Source: Actinomycetota bacterium
GTDB taxonomy: Bacteria > Actinomycetota > Thermoleophilia > Solirubrobacterales > Thermoleophilaceae
Reading direction: 5' to 3'
NCBI GenBank assembly: GCA_005885165.1
Contig: VAXR01000052.1
Location: forward strand, 1 to 7,062
DNA length: 7,062 bases
Shown: piece after piece, positions 6,901 to 7,062 of the stretch
Numbering within the stretch: position 1 is the first letter of the stretch
Layout: every line of letters starts with the position of its first letter
Notes under the pieces: model-generated
The model's database searches: none
The model's input: the letters and a program-made list of their open reading frames with translations, nothing else
What the model was told of the DNA's origin: nothing
Position numbers and translations under genes: made by a program

Positions 6901-6954
6901 CGCTCGTTCCGCTCCTACGCTCGCGCGCTCCGCTCGTGCGCTTGTGCCTCGCTT
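6901..6954. repeat. CGCTC-rich low-complexity tract
   Basis: CGCTC occurs at 6901, 6910, 6918, 6926 and 6931, and CGCTT at 6939 and 6950, mostly at 8-9 base spacing but not regular. It is degenerate and too short and irregular for a CRISPR array. It looks like the simple-sequence filler seen between genes in some very GC-rich genomes. Confidence 0.45.
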
Positions 6955-6971
6955 CTGCCTCCGGGAAGCGA
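6949..6971. repeat. 7-bp inverted repeat with 9-base loop
   Basis: TCGCTTC (6949-6955) pairs perfectly with GAAGCGA (6965-6971). No T-run follows on either strand, so it is not called a terminator. Confidence 0.35.
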
Positions 6972-7062
6972 CGAAGAAGGGGGCGGAAGTTACGTTCCCG
7001 TCACCCTCGTCACAGTGCTGTCCCGCCGCGTTCGCCCCCCGCCGCGGGTGAGGGTCCTTCGC

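Larger units (their letters stand above)
6838..7062. other. Terminal stretch without a convincing gene
   Basis: These 225 bases hold no frame that I can support. Composition differs from the coding part: a CGCTC-rich tract, three inverted repeats, and less regular GC at codon position three. A forward frame from a TTG at 6889 (preceded by GGGAGG) stays open to the window edge, but its start of mostly Arg/Ser/Ala/Cys derives from the low-complexity tract. The region may be the upstream region of the small reverse-strand frame or of a gene beyond the right edge. No clear -10/-35 pair was seen. Confidence 0.5.

Noticed and set aside
6901..6971. CRISPR-like repetition
   Set aside because: The units are 5 bases at irregular 5-11 base spacing. 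There are no direct repeats of 24 bases or more, no spacers and no cas genes.
6746..7051. A 101-residue forward frame in the tail
   Set aside because: It crosses the hairpins and the CGCTC tract, shows no domain, has Ser/Arg-rich composition and lacks a supported start.
6889..7062. A forward frame from TTG with GGGAGG upstream, open to the window edge
   Set aside because: TTG is a rare start, the first part is encoded by a simple-sequence tract, and there is no recognisable product. It cannot be judged without the sequence to the right.

Overview
The window is about 70% GC, with codon third positions almost always G or C. It carries one compact same-strand gene cluster followed by a short, poorly coding tail. 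The composition, an antigen-85-like esterase and secreted GH94-like proteins together suggest a high-GC actinomycete-type bacterium, possibly Thermoleophilia/Solirubrobacterales. That placement is inference from style and not a marker-based assignment.

Layout: (1) positions 1-654 hold the C-terminal part of an antigen-85/esterase-D-type alpha/beta hydrolase. It enters from the left edge and still contains the catalytic-His region and a C-terminal beta-rich extension. (2) 651-1268 encode a TetR/AcrR-family regulator. (3) 1261-3990 and (4) 3987-6659 encode two large exported proteins that are clear tandem paralogs, related to the GH94 / 'glycosyltransferase 36' six-hairpin glycosidase superfamily (cellobiose phosphorylase and cyclic beta-1,2-glucan synthase C-terminal domains). 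(5) 6664-6837, on the opposite strand and convergent, is a possible 57-residue charged small protein. (6) 6838-7062 has no convincing gene, but it contains two adjacent perfect hairpins, a third inverted repeat and a CGCTC-rich tract.

Every junction between the four forward genes overlaps (ATGA at 651, an 8-base GTGCGTAG overlap at 1261, ATGA at 3987), so they very probably form one translationally coupled operon. The likely theme is extracellular or cell-envelope glycan metabolism: a secreted acyl-transferring or acyl-removing esterase plus two secreted carbohydrate-active proteins, with a TetR regulator that may sense a related ligand.

The most interesting point is the GH94-like pair. Both keep the fold hallmarks and the putative catalytic Asp motif (GDWSD). 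At the positions where GH94 phosphorylases bind phosphate (the His after the GG motif, and the Thr-Gly pair near the C-terminus), both carry other residues. They are also exported to a compartment that normally offers no useful intracellular phosphorolysis benefit. They therefore look like a hydrolase, transglycosidase or lyase-like offshoot and not true phosphorylases, and they have diverged from each other in the substrate loop.
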